DNA of 64,000 bases from Arthrobacter sp. Leaf137 (GCF_001423525.1 NZ_LMOI01000003.1:1-64000), one strand, 5' to 3'; positions 25,163-33,711 are shown, numbered from the stretch's first letter. The notes: generated from the sequence alone by a model not told the origin. Program-made: numbers and translations.

Positions 25163-25201
25163 CTGTTCAGCATGCTAGCCAGCAGACAGTATAGTGAACA
25201 G
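25163..25201 (+). promoter_or_regulatory. Promoter/operator of the hydroxyacid dehydrogenase gene
   Basis: TATAGT (25190-25195) is a good -10 box, six bases before the ATG at 25202, so the transcript is probably leaderless. CTGTTCA (25163-25169) and TGAACAG (25195-25201) form a perfect 7-bp inverted repeat that brackets the promoter core. GTTCAG half-sites also occur before the IclR gene and the MHS transporter gene. Confidence 0.65.
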
Positions 25202-26254
25202 ATGACTTCTCCCAAGACTGTGGCCATCGCCGTCCCGCTCGAAGCAGAGCTCGTGGACCAGATCCGTGCCGTCGATCCGTCCATCACCGTCCTGTACGAG
25301 CCCGGCCTCCTCCCGCCGGAGCGCTTTCCCGCGGACCACGCCGGCGATCCCGCTTTCGAGCGCACGCCCGGGCAGGAGGAACGCTACTGGGCCATGCTCG
25401 GGAGGGCGGAAGTGCTCTACGGCTTCCCCAATGAGAGCCCTTCGGGCCTGGCCCGCATCGCCCGGGACAACCCCTCACTCGAATGGATCCATGCCATGGC
25501 GGCGGGGGCAGGCGGAGCGGTCAAGGCATCCGGGCTCGGCCAGGACGTCCTGCAGAAATTCCGGATCACCACCTCCGCCGGAGTACACGCGCTTCCCCTC
25601 GCCGAATTTGCGGCGATGGGGATCCTGAACGGCTTCAAACGGAGCGCCGAGCTGGCCCAGGACCAGGCCGCCAAGGCCTGGCCCGACCTGCGGGTACCCA
25701 CCCGCCTGGTCAACGGCTCGAACCTGGTGATCAGCGGCCTGGGCGAAATCGGGCTGGAAACGGCCCGGATCGCCAGGGCGCTCGGCATGAACGTCAGCGG
25801 CACCAAGCGGACCGTTGAGCCCATCGAGGGCATCCACCAGGTGGTGGACAACGCGGGCCTGCCCGGACTCCTCGCCACGGCAGACGCCGTTGTCAACACC
25901 CTGCCCGGAACCGAATACACAGAGAAACTCTTCAACCGGGAACTGTTCGCGGCCATGAAACCCGGCACCACCTTCGTCAACGTTGGCCGAGGCACCGTGG
26001 TGGATGAGGATGCGCTGCTGGAGGCGCTGGAGAACGGCCAGGTGGGCTACGCCTGCCTGGACGTCTTCGCCGTGGAGCCGCTGCCCCGGGACAGCCCCCT
26101 GTGGAGCCACCCCAGGGTTATGGTCTCGCCCCACACGTCAGCCCTCAGCGCCGCCGAAAACCGGCTGATCACCGAGCGGTTCTGCAGCAACCTCCGCACC
26201 TTCCTCGACGGCGGCGAGCTTCCCCACCTCGTGGACACCGTCCACTTCTACTAA
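25202..26254 (+). CDS. D-2-hydroxyacid dehydrogenase
   Basis: A 350-residue NAD-dependent dehydrogenase. The Rossmann motif is SGLGEIGLETA. The catalytic set is Arg in VNVGRGTVVDE, a Glu around FAVEPLP, and His in SPHTSALSAAEN. It interconverts 2-hydroxy and 2-oxo acids. It leads the sugar-acid/hydroxyacid gene group and has a promoter with IclR-type half-sites. ATG 25202 lies directly at the predicted transcription start. The true substrate is not visible from sequence. Confidence 0.9.
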   Translation: MTSPKTVAIAVPLEAELVDQIRAVDPSITVLYEPGLLPPERFPADHAGDPAFERTPGQEERYWAMLGRAEVLYGFPNESPSGLARIARDNPSLEWIHAMAAGAGGAVKASGLGQDVLQKFRITTSAGVHALPLAEFAAMGILNGFKRSAELAQDQAAKAWPDLRVPTRLVNGSNLVISGLGEIGLETARIARALGMNVSGTKRTVEPIEGIHQVVDNAGLPGLLATADAVVNTLPGTEYTEKLFNRELFAAMKPGTTFVNVGRGTVVDEDALLEALENGQVGYACLDVFAVEPLPRDSPLWSHPRVMVSPHTSALSAAENRLITERFCSNLRTFLDGGELPHLVDTVHFY

Positions 26255-26273
26255 GCCAGTACCGGGAGAACCA

Positions 26274-27011
26274 ATGCGCATCGCCAGAATCAACACAGCG
26301 TCCGGGACCCGGCACGCGGTTGAACGGGCCGGATCATGGCACCACATCGTCGACCCGTTCGAGGCACCGCTCCGCTTCACGGGCGGCACCACCCCCGCAG
26401 GTGAGGCGGAGCTCCTCGCTCCCGTGGCCCCGGCGGTAGTGGTAGGCATCGGCCACAACCTGACCCTCAACGACCACCCACTGCCCATCCAGGCATGGCA
26501 TAAGTCCGTCCACACAGTGGCCGGACCTGGCGACCGGATCGTCGCCGCACGCGGCCGCGGCACAGTGAACGTAGAAGGTGAACTCGCCGTGGTGATCGGC
26601 AAGCAGGCAGCTGACCTGACCGCGGAGAACGCCCTGGACCACGTCCTCGGCTACACCTGCGTCAATGACGTCACCAACGTGGATCAGAACGCGGTGGACG
26701 AGCGGAACTTCCAGGGCAAGGCCGGCGTCAACTACACGCCACTCGGACCGTGGATAGAAACCGCCCTTCCGGATCCCGAGCGGGCTGGCATCGGCGTCTT
26801 CGTCAACGGAGTGCCCAAGGCCAACTCCGGGACGTTCAACCTGCCCTCCTCTGTGGTGGACTGCCTTGTCTACGTCACCTCCTGGCTGACCCTTGAGCCC
26901 GGGGATGTCGTCATGACCGGCGCGCCCGGCACCGCGGTGCCCGTGGAGCCGGGCGACCGCGTGGACATCGTGGTGGAGGGCGTCGGAACCCTGACCAGCG
27001 CGGTCGGTTGA
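26274..27011 (+). CDS. Fumarylacetoacetate hydrolase family protein
   Basis: A 245-residue FAH-fold protein. The metal-binding acidic residues are in VNVEGELAVVIG and later DVTNVDQNAVDERNFQGK, and the C-terminal half has VFVNGV, LEPGDVVMTGAPG and the closing PVEPGDRVDI. The family includes acylpyruvate hydrolases, 2-keto-3-deoxy-sugar-acid dehydratases and 2-hydroxyhepta-diene-dioate isomerases. Next to hydroxyacid and gluconate-type dehydrogenases, a 2-keto-3-deoxy sugar acid step is plausible but unproven. It starts 19 bp after the dehydrogenase, so the two share a transcript. Confidence 0.87.
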   Translation: MRIARINTASGTRHAVERAGSWHHIVDPFEAPLRFTGGTTPAGEAELLAPVAPAVVVGIGHNLTLNDHPLPIQAWHKSVHTVAGPGDRIVAARGRGTVNVEGELAVVIGKQAADLTAENALDHVLGYTCVNDVTNVDQNAVDERNFQGKAGVNYTPLGPWIETALPDPERAGIGVFVNGVPKANSGTFNLPSSVVDCLVYVTSWLTLEPGDVVMTGAPGTAVPVEPGDRVDIVVEGVGTLTSAVG

Positions 27012-27069
27012 CGGGCCGCTCCCGCATTCTTCGGGACCGCACATCCGCCGGGGCACTTATGATGGATAC

Positions 27070-27087
27070 CGTTCAGTTGACTGAACG
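27070..27087 (+). promoter_or_regulatory. Candidate IclR operator (autoregulatory)
   Basis: CGTTCAGT and ACTGAACG are perfect inverted arms separated by TG. A TATGAT -10-like box (27058-27063) ends six bases upstream. The dyad lies 36 bp before the iclR-type gene and matches GTTCAG half-sites in two neighbouring promoters. Confidence 0.7.
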
Positions 27088-27123
27088 GACACCGCAGTCA
27101 GTCCCGGCAACCTAAGGAGAATC

Positions 27124-27921
27124 ATGGCCGATTCCCGCACCCCCGCTTCACCGGACAAGTCGGGAGCCGCCTCGCCGGCGCCGGCAGTCACGCGTGCGGC
27201 CGCCGTCCTGGATGCGCTGGCGGCTTCTGCAACGGGGCGGCTGACCCTCAGCGACCTTTCGCGCGAAGTGGGGATTCCCAAGTCTTCCACCTCCAATCTC
27301 CTGCTGGCGCTCGAAGAAGCCCGGCTGATCACCCGGCAGGGAGCGGAATTCACCCTGGGCCGCAAGCTGGTGGAACTCGGCGCTGCCTACTTGGGCCGGA
27401 TGGACGAGGTCCAGGAGTTCTACCGCTACTGCGAACAGGCCTCCGTCCTCTCCGGGGAGACCGTCCGGATCGCCATGCTGGACGGAACCAACGTTATCTA
27501 CCTCGCCCGCTACGAGGGCCACCCCGCAGTCCGCCTGACCTCCAATATCGGCGACAAGATGCCGGTATCCCTCTGCGCCGTAGGCAAGGCGCTGATCGCC
27601 CGGCTCAACGTGCACGACATCGAAGGGATGTTCCCTGACGACGCCGAACTGCCGGTCCTCACGCCCAAGTCGCTGCGCACCGGGGCGGAACTGAAGTCGC
27701 AGCTGCGCGAAATCCGCGAGCAGGGCTACGCCTTCGAGGACGAGGAAAGCACCACCGGAGTGGTGTGCCTGGCCGTGTCTGTTCCGACGCGCGGCGCCCA
27801 CGGTCCCAGCCTGGGCCTGTCCGTCACCGCGCTGAAGGCCACCTACACTCCGGAGCAGGGCTCGCAGATGGTCAAGGAGCTCAAGGAGCTGGCACACTCG
27901 CTGGGCAACCCTATGGGCTAA
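27124..27921 (+). CDS. IclR-family transcriptional regulator
   Basis: A 265-residue regulator. The N-terminal winged HTH covers about 20-80 (LTLSDLSREVGIPKSSTSNLLLALEEARLI). The C-terminal GAF-like effector domain carries SLCAVGKALIA, EQGYAFEDEE and the closing GPSLGLSVTAL region. It sits between the dehydrogenase/FAH pair and the transporter operon, and GTTCAG/CTGAAC motifs occur at all three promoters, so it probably controls the whole group in response to a small acid. ATG 27124 has AAGGAG upstream. Confidence 0.92.
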   Translation: MADSRTPASPDKSGAASPAPAVTRAAAVLDALAASATGRLTLSDLSREVGIPKSSTSNLLLALEEARLITRQGAEFTLGRKLVELGAAYLGRMDEVQEFYRYCEQASVLSGETVRIAMLDGTNVIYLARYEGHPAVRLTSNIGDKMPVSLCAVGKALIARLNVHDIEGMFPDDAELPVLTPKSLRTGAELKSQLREIREQGYAFEDEESTTGVVCLAVSVPTRGAHGPSLGLSVTALKATYTPEQGSQMVKELKELAHSLGNPMG

Positions 27922-27980
27922 ACGCGGCCGCGGACTCCAAGCCGCAGAGGAACGCCACTTCTCAACAAAACAAAAAACTG

Positions 27981-28041
27981 TTGCCAGTTGTTCAGCTTGC
28001 TGTATTGTGTTCAGCATAGTGATCGACACAACAGGTGTTGT
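27981..28041 (+). promoter_or_regulatory. Promoter and repeats upstream of the MHS transporter
   Basis: TTGCCA (27981-27986) and TATTGT (28003-28008) with a 16-bp spacer resemble a housekeeping promoter. GTTCAG occurs twice (27990 and 28009), once between the hexamers and once at the start-site region. Further down, ACAACA-GG-TGTTGT (28028-28041) is a separate inverted repeat in the leader. Confidence 0.6.
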
Positions 28042-28092
28042 CGCTATCCCACCAGGCCAACGGGGGCCTGGAGTGCATTAGAGGGAGTTCTC

Positions 28093-29442
28093 GTGACAAC
28101 TCGTACTAAATCACCGCAGACCGATGCGGACGGCGCCGTCGTCGATCCGGAGCAGCTGCGAAGGGCAACTCTTGCCAGCTCCGTGGGTTCGGCCCTGGAG
28201 TACTACGACTTCTACATTTACGGCCTCGCATCGGCCCTGATTTTCGGCCCGCTGTTCTTCGCCCCGCTGGGCGAGAGCGGCGCCGTCATCGCCTCCTTCG
28301 CCACCTACGGCGTCGGCTTCGCGGCCCGGCCTTTCGGCGGCGTGGTCTTCGGGTACATCGGGGACCGGTTTGGCCGCAAAATGGTGCTGATCCTGACCAT
28401 CGGCCTGATGGGCATGGCCAGCTTCGCCATCGGGCTCCTCCCCACCTTTGAGCAGGCGGGGATGCTCGGGGCGGTGCTGCTGGTTGCCCTGCGCATCCTC
28501 CAGGGCCTGGGCGCCGGAGCCGAGCAGGCAGGCGCCACAACGCTGATCTCCGAGGTGGCCCCGCGCCGCCGTCGCGGTTTCTTCGCCTCACTGCCCTTCG
28601 TGGGCATCCAGCTGGGCACGCTCCTGGGCGCCGGCACCTTCGCCCTGATGGCCCTGGCGGACAAGGAAGTCCTGCAGGGCTGGCTCTGGCGCGTACCTTT
28701 CCTGGCCAGCGTCATCCTGATCATCATCGCCGTCTTCATCCGGCTCAAGCTCAAGGAGACCCCGGTCTTCCAGGAGCTCGAAAAACACAAGGCCGTGGTC
28801 AAGAACCCGGTGGGCCAGATCTGGAAGCACTCCAAGAAGAACGTGCTGGTGGGCATCGGCCTGCGGATGGGTGAAAACGGAAACTCATCGATCTACTCGG
28901 CGCTGCTGGTGTCCTTCATCAGCATGCCGGCCGGCGTCTTCGCCGGCGACAAGTTCATCGGCCCCACCGGCCTGCTGATCGCCGCCGGATTCGCGGCGGT
29001 CCTGGTGGTCACCTTCGGTGCGCTGTCCGACCGCTTCGGCCGGGTACCCGTCTACCGCTACGGCGCCCTGTTCCAGGCCGTCATCGCCCTCCCGGCCTTC
29101 TACCTGGTCACACTGGGCAACGTCACCCTGGTCTGGGTGGTCATGGTGGTTGGCATTGCCCTGGGCGTCCAGTCCATGCTCGGCCCGCAGTGCGCCCTGC
29201 TGCCGGAACTCTTCGGCTCCCAGCACCGCTTCACCGGCGTCGCCCTCAGCCGCGAAATCTCCGCAGTGCTCGCCGGTGGCTTTGCACCGATGATCGGTGT
29301 GGCACTGCTCGCAGCTACCGGCCACTCCTGGCTGGTTCCCGCGATCTACTCCCTGGTGCTGGCGTCAATCTCTTTCGCCACCACCTTCTTCACCCCCGAA
29401 ACGAACGGCCGCGACCTGCTGGTCGTGGAGGACGCCAAGTGA
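28093..29442 (+). CDS. MFS transporter, metabolite:H+ symporter (MHS) type
   Basis: A 449-residue 12-helix transporter. The first-loop motif is GYIGDRFGRKMVL; before it is SALEYYDFYIYG, typical of MHS proteins such as ShiA and PcaK-like or alpha-ketoglutarate carriers. A second GALSDRFGR motif opens the other half. It would import an organic acid by proton symport, matching the sugar-acid enzymes beside it. The start is GTG 28093 with GAGGGAG upstream. It overlaps the next gene by GTGA. Confidence 0.9.
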   Translation: MTTRTKSPQTDADGAVVDPEQLRRATLASSVGSALEYYDFYIYGLASALIFGPLFFAPLGESGAVIASFATYGVGFAARPFGGVVFGYIGDRFGRKMVLILTIGLMGMASFAIGLLPTFEQAGMLGAVLLVALRILQGLGAGAEQAGATTLISEVAPRRRRGFFASLPFVGIQLGTLLGAGTFALMALADKEVLQGWLWRVPFLASVILIIIAVFIRLKLKETPVFQELEKHKAVVKNPVGQIWKHSKKNVLVGIGLRMGENGNSSIYSALLVSFISMPAGVFAGDKFIGPTGLLIAAGFAAVLVVTFGALSDRFGRVPVYRYGALFQAVIALPAFYLVTLGNVTLVWVVMVVGIALGVQSMLGPQCALLPELFGSQHRFTGVALSREISAVLAGGFAPMIGVALLAATGHSWLVPAIYSLVLASISFATTFFTPETNGRDLLVVEDAK

Positions 29443-30353
29443 CGCACGGCTCCGTCGGCTTCGTGGGGCTCGGCCTCATGGGCGCCCCGATGGCCGCCAA
29501 CCTGCTCGGCGCCGGGTGGCAGGTCAGGGGTTGGAACCGCTCCCCCGAAGCCGTTCGGGACCTTGAACTCCGGGGCGGGTCCGGCGTCGACACCGTCGCC
29601 GACCTGCGCGGCGAGCCCGTCATCATCTTCATGCTCCCCGATCTTCCCTTCATCGAAGAGTCCGCGGCCGGCCTCCTGGCGGCATGGCGGACGGAGCCAC
29701 CCGCGCCGGGGACGCTGGTGGTGGTCATGAGCAGCGTGTCACCGGTGGGGGTGCAGGCGTTCGGCCTCGCGGTGGCTGAGGCGAGCGCCGGGAACGCCTC
29801 CGTGCTCGATGCACCGGTCAGCGGCGGCACGGACGGCGCGCGCCGGGGAACCCTGGCCATCATGGCCGGCGGCTCCGAGGCGGACTTCGCACGTGCGCTG
29901 CCGGTCCTGGAGGCCATGGGCGCGGCGGTCCGGCGGCTGGGCGGGCTGGGCGCCGGCTCCCTCGCCAAGGCGTGCAACCAGCTGGTGGTGGGAACCACGA
30001 CGGCGGCACTCGCCGAAGCCGCGGAGCTGGCCGAACGCTCGGGCCTGGACGTCCACGCCCTCTTCGAGGTGCTCGCCGGGGGCTTGGCGGGCAGCCGCGT
30101 GCTGGACCAGGTGGGACCCCGGCTGGCGGCCAAGGATTACACACCCACAGGGCCGGCCAAGTTCATGCGCAAGGACCTGTCATTCGTACTGGACAGTGCA
30201 CGCAGCGCGGGTACCGCCACACCCATGGCGTCCGCCGGAATCGAGCTGTACACCGAGCTGGTGGCGCAGGGCCTGGGAGACCAGGACCTTGCGGTGGTGC
30301 GGCAGGCCGTCGCGAACCTCAGCGCAGCCGGCGCCGGAGAGGCCCGGCGATGA
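29439..30353 (+). CDS. NAD(P)-dependent oxidoreductase, 3-hydroxyisobutyrate/tartronate-semialdehyde type
   Basis: A 304-residue beta-hydroxyacid dehydrogenase. The cofactor loop is GLGLMGAPMAANL, the substrate loop DAPVSGGTDGA and the catalytic Lys in SLAKACNQLVVG. The family reduces or oxidises 3-hydroxy acids such as 3-hydroxyisobutyrate and tartronate semialdehyde. GTG 29439 overlaps the transporter stop (GTGA), and the 3' end overlaps the next SDR (ATGA), so the three genes are translationally coupled. Confidence 0.9.
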   Translation: MTHGSVGFVGLGLMGAPMAANLLGAGWQVRGWNRSPEAVRDLELRGGSGVDTVADLRGEPVIIFMLPDLPFIEESAAGLLAAWRTEPPAPGTLVVVMSSVSPVGVQAFGLAVAEASAGNASVLDAPVSGGTDGARRGTLAIMAGGSEADFARALPVLEAMGAAVRRLGGLGAGSLAKACNQLVVGTTTAALAEAAELAERSGLDVHALFEVLAGGLAGSRVLDQVGPRLAAKDYTPTGPAKFMRKDLSFVLDSARSAGTATPMASAGIELYTELVAQGLGDQDLAVVRQAVANLSAAGAGEARR

Positions 30354-31120
30354 GCCAGTTGTTTGACCTGACCGGACGCACCGCCCTGGTCACGGGTTCC
30401 AGCCGTGGCATCGGCAACGCACTCGCCCGGGCACTGGCGGAGGCCGGCGCCACGGTGGTCCTGAACGGGATCAATGCGGAGCGGCTCGCAGCGGCCGAGG
30501 CGTCGATGGCAGCGGATTTCGCCCCGGGCCGGATCCGCAGCTGCGCGTTCGACGTCACCCGGGACAGCGACGCTGAGCGGGGCGTTGCCTGGGTGGAGGA
30601 GAACGTTGGCCCCTTGGAAATCCTGGTCAACAACGCCGGAATCCAGCACCGGGTGGCCATGCTGGACCTCGACGTCAGCGATTGGGAGCGGGTCATCAGC
30701 ACCGACCTCACCAGTGCCTTCCTGGTGGGCCGCGCCGCAGCCCGCGTGATGGTGCCCCGGGGCCGCGGCAAGATCATCAACATCTGCTCCGTCCAGACGG
30801 ACCTGGCCCGGCCCACCATCGCGCCCTACGTCGCCGCCAAGGGCGGGCTGCGGAACCTGACCCGTGCCATGACGGCGGAGTGGGCGTCATCAGGGCTGCA
30901 GATCAACGCCATCGCTCCGGGCTACATCCACACGGAGATGACGCAGAACCTGGTGGACGACGAGCAGTTCAACTCCTGGATCCTGGGAAGGACACCGGCC
31001 CGGCGCTGGGGTACCGCCAGCGACCTGGCCGGCCCTGCCGTCTGGCTGGCGTCGGACGGTTCGGCCTTCGTCAACGGGCAAACCATCTTCATCGACGGCG
31101 GCATGACGGTGGTGGTTTAA
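30350..31120 (+). CDS. SDR oxidoreductase, gluconate 5-dehydrogenase type
   Basis: A 256-residue classical SDR. It has TGSSRGIGNALA, NNAGIQHR, catalytic Ser in NICSVQ, Tyr/Lys in YVAAKGG and the C-terminal IFIDGGMTVVV. The NNAGIQ and CSVQ elements are typical of gluconate 5-dehydrogenase (Gno/IdnO), which interconverts gluconate and 5-ketogluconate. This agrees with the sugar-acid context but is not proof of substrate. ATG 30350 overlaps the preceding stop. It ends the catabolic operon. Confidence 0.88.
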   Translation: MSQLFDLTGRTALVTGSSRGIGNALARALAEAGATVVLNGINAERLAAAEASMAADFAPGRIRSCAFDVTRDSDAERGVAWVEENVGPLEILVNNAGIQHRVAMLDLDVSDWERVISTDLTSAFLVGRAAARVMVPRGRGKIINICSVQTDLARPTIAPYVAAKGGLRNLTRAMTAEWASSGLQINAIAPGYIHTEMTQNLVDDEQFNSWILGRTPARRWGTASDLAGPAVWLASDGSAFVNGQTIFIDGGMTVVV

Positions 31121-31219
31121 CGGGAGACTGCACCCGGATGTCCGGGCGCGGGGAAGACGCCGTGCGACCTTCCGTGACGCTGGACGACGCCGCGTTGCGG
31201 CTGCGCGTCGTCCCGTTAA
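31117..31219 (+). repeat. Long-range inverted repeat in the leader of the binding-protein gene
   Basis: TTAACGGGA (31117-31125) and TCCCGTTAA (31211-31219) are perfect 9-base complements, 85 bases apart. The first arm covers the stop codon of the SDR. They could close a structured leader. No known riboswitch family is recognised. Confidence 0.4.
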
Positions 31220-31263
31220 CGCCTGCTACGGGAATCATTGTGGCCCTGCTGGGCGCTCCGTAA
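31138..31263 (+). CDS. Possible 41-residue leader ORF
   Basis: An open frame of 41 codons (ATG 31138, or a shorter GTG 31174 version) ending 36 bp before the binding-protein gene. The C-terminal half is hydrophobic (VVPLTPATGIIVALLGAP). There is no convincing ribosome site and no cysteine-rich attenuator pattern. It may be chance. Confidence 0.25.
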   Translation: MSGRGEDAVRPSVTLDDAALRLRVVPLTPATGIIVALLGAP

Positions 31264-31299
31264 TCTCGTCTCAGCACCCGCCCCAGCAAAGGAATCCCC

Positions 31300-32481
31300 A
31301 TGGCAGACCCCCAGGACACGAGTCCGCAGAACCCCGGAAGCTCCACCCGCATCGTCGCCGGCCAGGCCGCTCCCAAGCGCTCCCTGGGCCTGAAAATCGG
31401 CATCGCCGCCGCCATCCTCGCCCTCGTGGGAGGCGGCGCCGCCGTCGCCTCAGCCGTCAACGCGAACAACACCGCCACCGCACCAGAGGCCGCAGCAGCG
31501 CCCGCCGGAAACCCGGCGGCGGAACTGAAACTCGGCTACTTCGGCAACGTCACCCACGCCCCCGCACTGGTGGGCGTCAGCAAAGGCTTCATCAAGGACC
31601 AGCTCGGCGACACCAAGCTCAGCACCCAGGTCTTCAACGCCGGTCCCGCGGCCATTGAGGCGCTCAACGCCGGAGCCATCGACGCCACCTACATAGGCCC
31701 CAACCCGGCCATCAACTCGTTCGTGAAGAGCCAGGGCGAATCCATCAACATCATTGCCGGTGCCGCCGCCGGCGGAGCGCAGCTCGTGGTGAAGCCGGAG
31801 ATAAACTCCGCCGCGGACCTCAAGGGCAAGACCCTCGCCTCCCCGCAGCTCGGCGGCACCCAGGACGTGGCCCTCCGCGCCTGGCTGACCGCCCAGGGCT
31901 ACAAGACAAACGTGGACGGCAGCGGCGACGTGGCCATCAACCCCACCGAGAACGCCCAGACCCTGAAGCTGTTCCAGGACGGCAAGCTCGACGGCGCGTG
32001 GCTGCCCGAGCCCTGGGCCTCACGCCTGGTGCTGACCGCCGGTGCCAAGGTGCTGGTGGACGAGAAGGACCTGTGGGACGGTTCGCTGTCCGGCAAGCCC
32101 GGCGAATTCCCTACAACTATCCTGATCGTCAACCAGAAATTCGCCGCAGACCACCCGGACACCGTCAAGGCGCTCCTGAAGGGCCACGCCAAGTCCGTTG
32201 AGTGGCTGAACGGTGCCGCCGCGGATGAGAAGGCCACCGTCATCAACGCAGCACTCAAGGAAGCGGCCGGCGCCGAGCTCAAGGCCGATGTCATCGACCG
32301 GTCGCTCAAGAACATCGTGTTCACGGTGGATCCGCTGGCCGGAACGTACCAGAAGCTGCTGGCCGATGGCGTCACGGCCGGAACCACCAAGCAGGCCGAC
32401 ATCAACGGCATTTTCGACCTGCGGGCCCTCAACGAGGTCGCCGGCGAGAAGACCTCCGCCGCCAACCTCGGCAAAGAATAG
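31300..32481 (+). CDS. Orphan ABC substrate-binding protein, SsuA/TauA/NrtA-like
   Basis: A 393-residue extracytoplasmic binding protein. A hydrophilic 27-residue cytoplasmic start is followed by one helix (LGLKIGIAAAILALVGGGAAVASA) with no lipobox, so it is either an anchored protein or has an uncleaved or late-cleaved signal. The binding domain starts LKLGYFGNVTHAPALVG and has AYIGPNPAIN-type and LGGTQDVALRAWL elements of the sulfonate/nitrate/taurine (NMT1-like) family. No ATPase or permease gene is adjacent, and a strong terminator follows at once. Sulfonate or another anion is the probable ligand. Confidence 0.85.
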   Translation: MADPQDTSPQNPGSSTRIVAGQAAPKRSLGLKIGIAAAILALVGGGAAVASAVNANNTATAPEAAAAPAGNPAAELKLGYFGNVTHAPALVGVSKGFIKDQLGDTKLSTQVFNAGPAAIEALNAGAIDATYIGPNPAINSFVKSQGESINIIAGAAAGGAQLVVKPEINSAADLKGKTLASPQLGGTQDVALRAWLTAQGYKTNVDGSGDVAINPTENAQTLKLFQDGKLDGAWLPEPWASRLVLTAGAKVLVDEKDLWDGSLSGKPGEFPTTILIVNQKFAADHPDTVKALLKGHAKSVEWLNGAAADEKATVINAALKEAAGAELKADVIDRSLKNIVFTVDPLAGTYQKLLADGVTAGTTKQADINGIFDLRALNEVAGEKTSAANLGKE

Positions 32482-32498
32482 CCGCCAACCACCACAGG

Positions 32499-32551
32499 GC
32501 GCCCGCCCGGCAGGAACGGCACCAGCGCTCCGGCCGGGCGGGCGCTTTTAA
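32499..32551 (+). terminator. Strong rho-independent terminator after the binding protein
   Basis: GCGCCCGCCCGGC (32499-32511) pairs perfectly with GCCGGGCGGGCGC (32533-32545), followed by TTTTAA. It lies 18 bp after the stop. Confidence 0.9.
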
Positions 32552-32645
32552 CTTGTGGAAATCCTGCGCTTAGCCGCCGGAAACAGGCGCCTCGCCGCCC
32601 CTAAGCTGAAGAGGATTCATCGGCAGGCGGCACGGGGGATGTTGG

Positions 32646-33653
32646 GTGGGCGGTTCAGGCAGGGATCATGGCACATGGCCGGGAGCGCCCGACGGCGGCC
32701 CGTTGCCAAGGGTGCGCCGGTCACCGAGCGGAAGGATCCCGCAGTGGGCCATCGACGAGGCGTTCGGCCGGCAGGCACAGCAGGCTCCGTGGCGCGCACC
32801 GGAACCGGCGCCCGCAGGACGGCCGGCGTTTGGCGGTTTCCGCCGGCCGTACCGGCCCCGGCAGCGGAAGCGGCGGCTGCTCCCCGCGCTCGGCCTGGCG
32901 CTGGTCATCTGCCTGTACTTCACGCCGTCGTTCTTCAACCGCGTTGTCCTTCCCTTCGCGGCACCGTACCTGCCGGGGGCAACGGTTCCGCCGCCCGGGT
33001 TCGAGGCCGCGTCCTCGCCCCTGGGGACTCCCCCGGCCAGCACCGGCTCCACGGCTTTCGTCCTGCAGGACTCGCCCGATCCCGGCCAGCGGTTCGCCGC
33101 ATACGATCCGTGCCGTCCGGTCCACTACGTAGTGCGTCCTGACTTCGCCGTGCCGGGTGGGGACGCGCTGATCCGGGACGCGGTAGCAGCGACCTCCGCG
33201 GCCACCGGCCTGCAGTTCATCTACGACGGCACCTCAACCGAAGCGCCGGCAGATGAGCGGGAGGCCTTCCAGCCGGACCGCTACGGCAAGCGCTGGGCCC
33301 CGGTGCTGATCGCATGGTCCACCCCGCAGGAGTCACCCGGCCTCGCCGGCGACATCGCGGGCGACGGCGGCAGCACCTTCGTCCAGGCACCCGGCCAGCC
33401 GATGGTCCTCGCCGCCGGCCAGATCCGGCTGGATGCGCCCGACCTCGCGGGCATCCTCGCCAGCCGCCCGGACGGAACGGACCAGGTGCGGGCCATCATC
33501 ATGCACGAACTCGGCCACGTTGTGGGCCTGGACCACGTCAACGATCCGGGCCAGCTGATGCATGCGGCCAACATGGGCGTGGTGGATTTCGCCGCCGGGG
33601 ACCGCGCCGGGCTGGCCCTCCTGGGCAGCGGCCCGTGCGTTCCCCAGCTCTGA
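32646..33653 (+). CDS. Membrane-anchored matrixin-like zinc metalloprotease
   Basis: A 335-residue protein. Residues 1-77 are a Pro/Arg-rich cytoplasmic segment, about 78-96 are a transmembrane helix, and the rest is an outside catalytic domain. The zinc site is HELGHVVGLDH (H287, E288, H291, H297), the HExxHxxGxxH signature of metzincins, with a Met-turn-like LMHAANM. Two extracytoplasmic cysteines (C156 and C332) could pair. The start is GTG 32646 after a GGGGGA. The target is unknown; wall or surface protein processing is possible. Confidence 0.82.
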   Translation: MGGSGRDHGTWPGAPDGGPLPRVRRSPSGRIPQWAIDEAFGRQAQQAPWRAPEPAPAGRPAFGGFRRPYRPRQRKRRLLPALGLALVICLYFTPSFFNRVVLPFAAPYLPGATVPPPGFEAASSPLGTPPASTGSTAFVLQDSPDPGQRFAAYDPCRPVHYVVRPDFAVPGGDALIRDAVAATSAATGLQFIYDGTSTEAPADEREAFQPDRYGKRWAPVLIAWSTPQESPGLAGDIAGDGGSTFVQAPGQPMVLAAGQIRLDAPDLAGILASRPDGTDQVRAIIMHELGHVVGLDHVNDPGQLMHAANMGVVDFAAGDRAGLALLGSGPCVPQL

Positions 33654-33695
33654 CCCCCGGCGCAAGACAGGGCGTGCCCGGGGGCGCGGATAGGG

Positions 33696-33711
33696 TATGC
33701 AAACCTGCATA
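33696..33711 (+). promoter_or_regulatory. Palindrome upstream of the VIT1-type transporter gene
   Basis: TATGCA-AACC-TGCATA, a perfect 6-bp inverted repeat, 35 bp before the start codon. It could be an operator. It does not match an iron (DtxR) box. Confidence 0.45.

Noticed and set aside
33696..33711. DtxR/IdeR iron box before the VIT1-type gene
   Set aside because: The dyad lacks the TTAGGTTAGSCTAACCTAA pattern.
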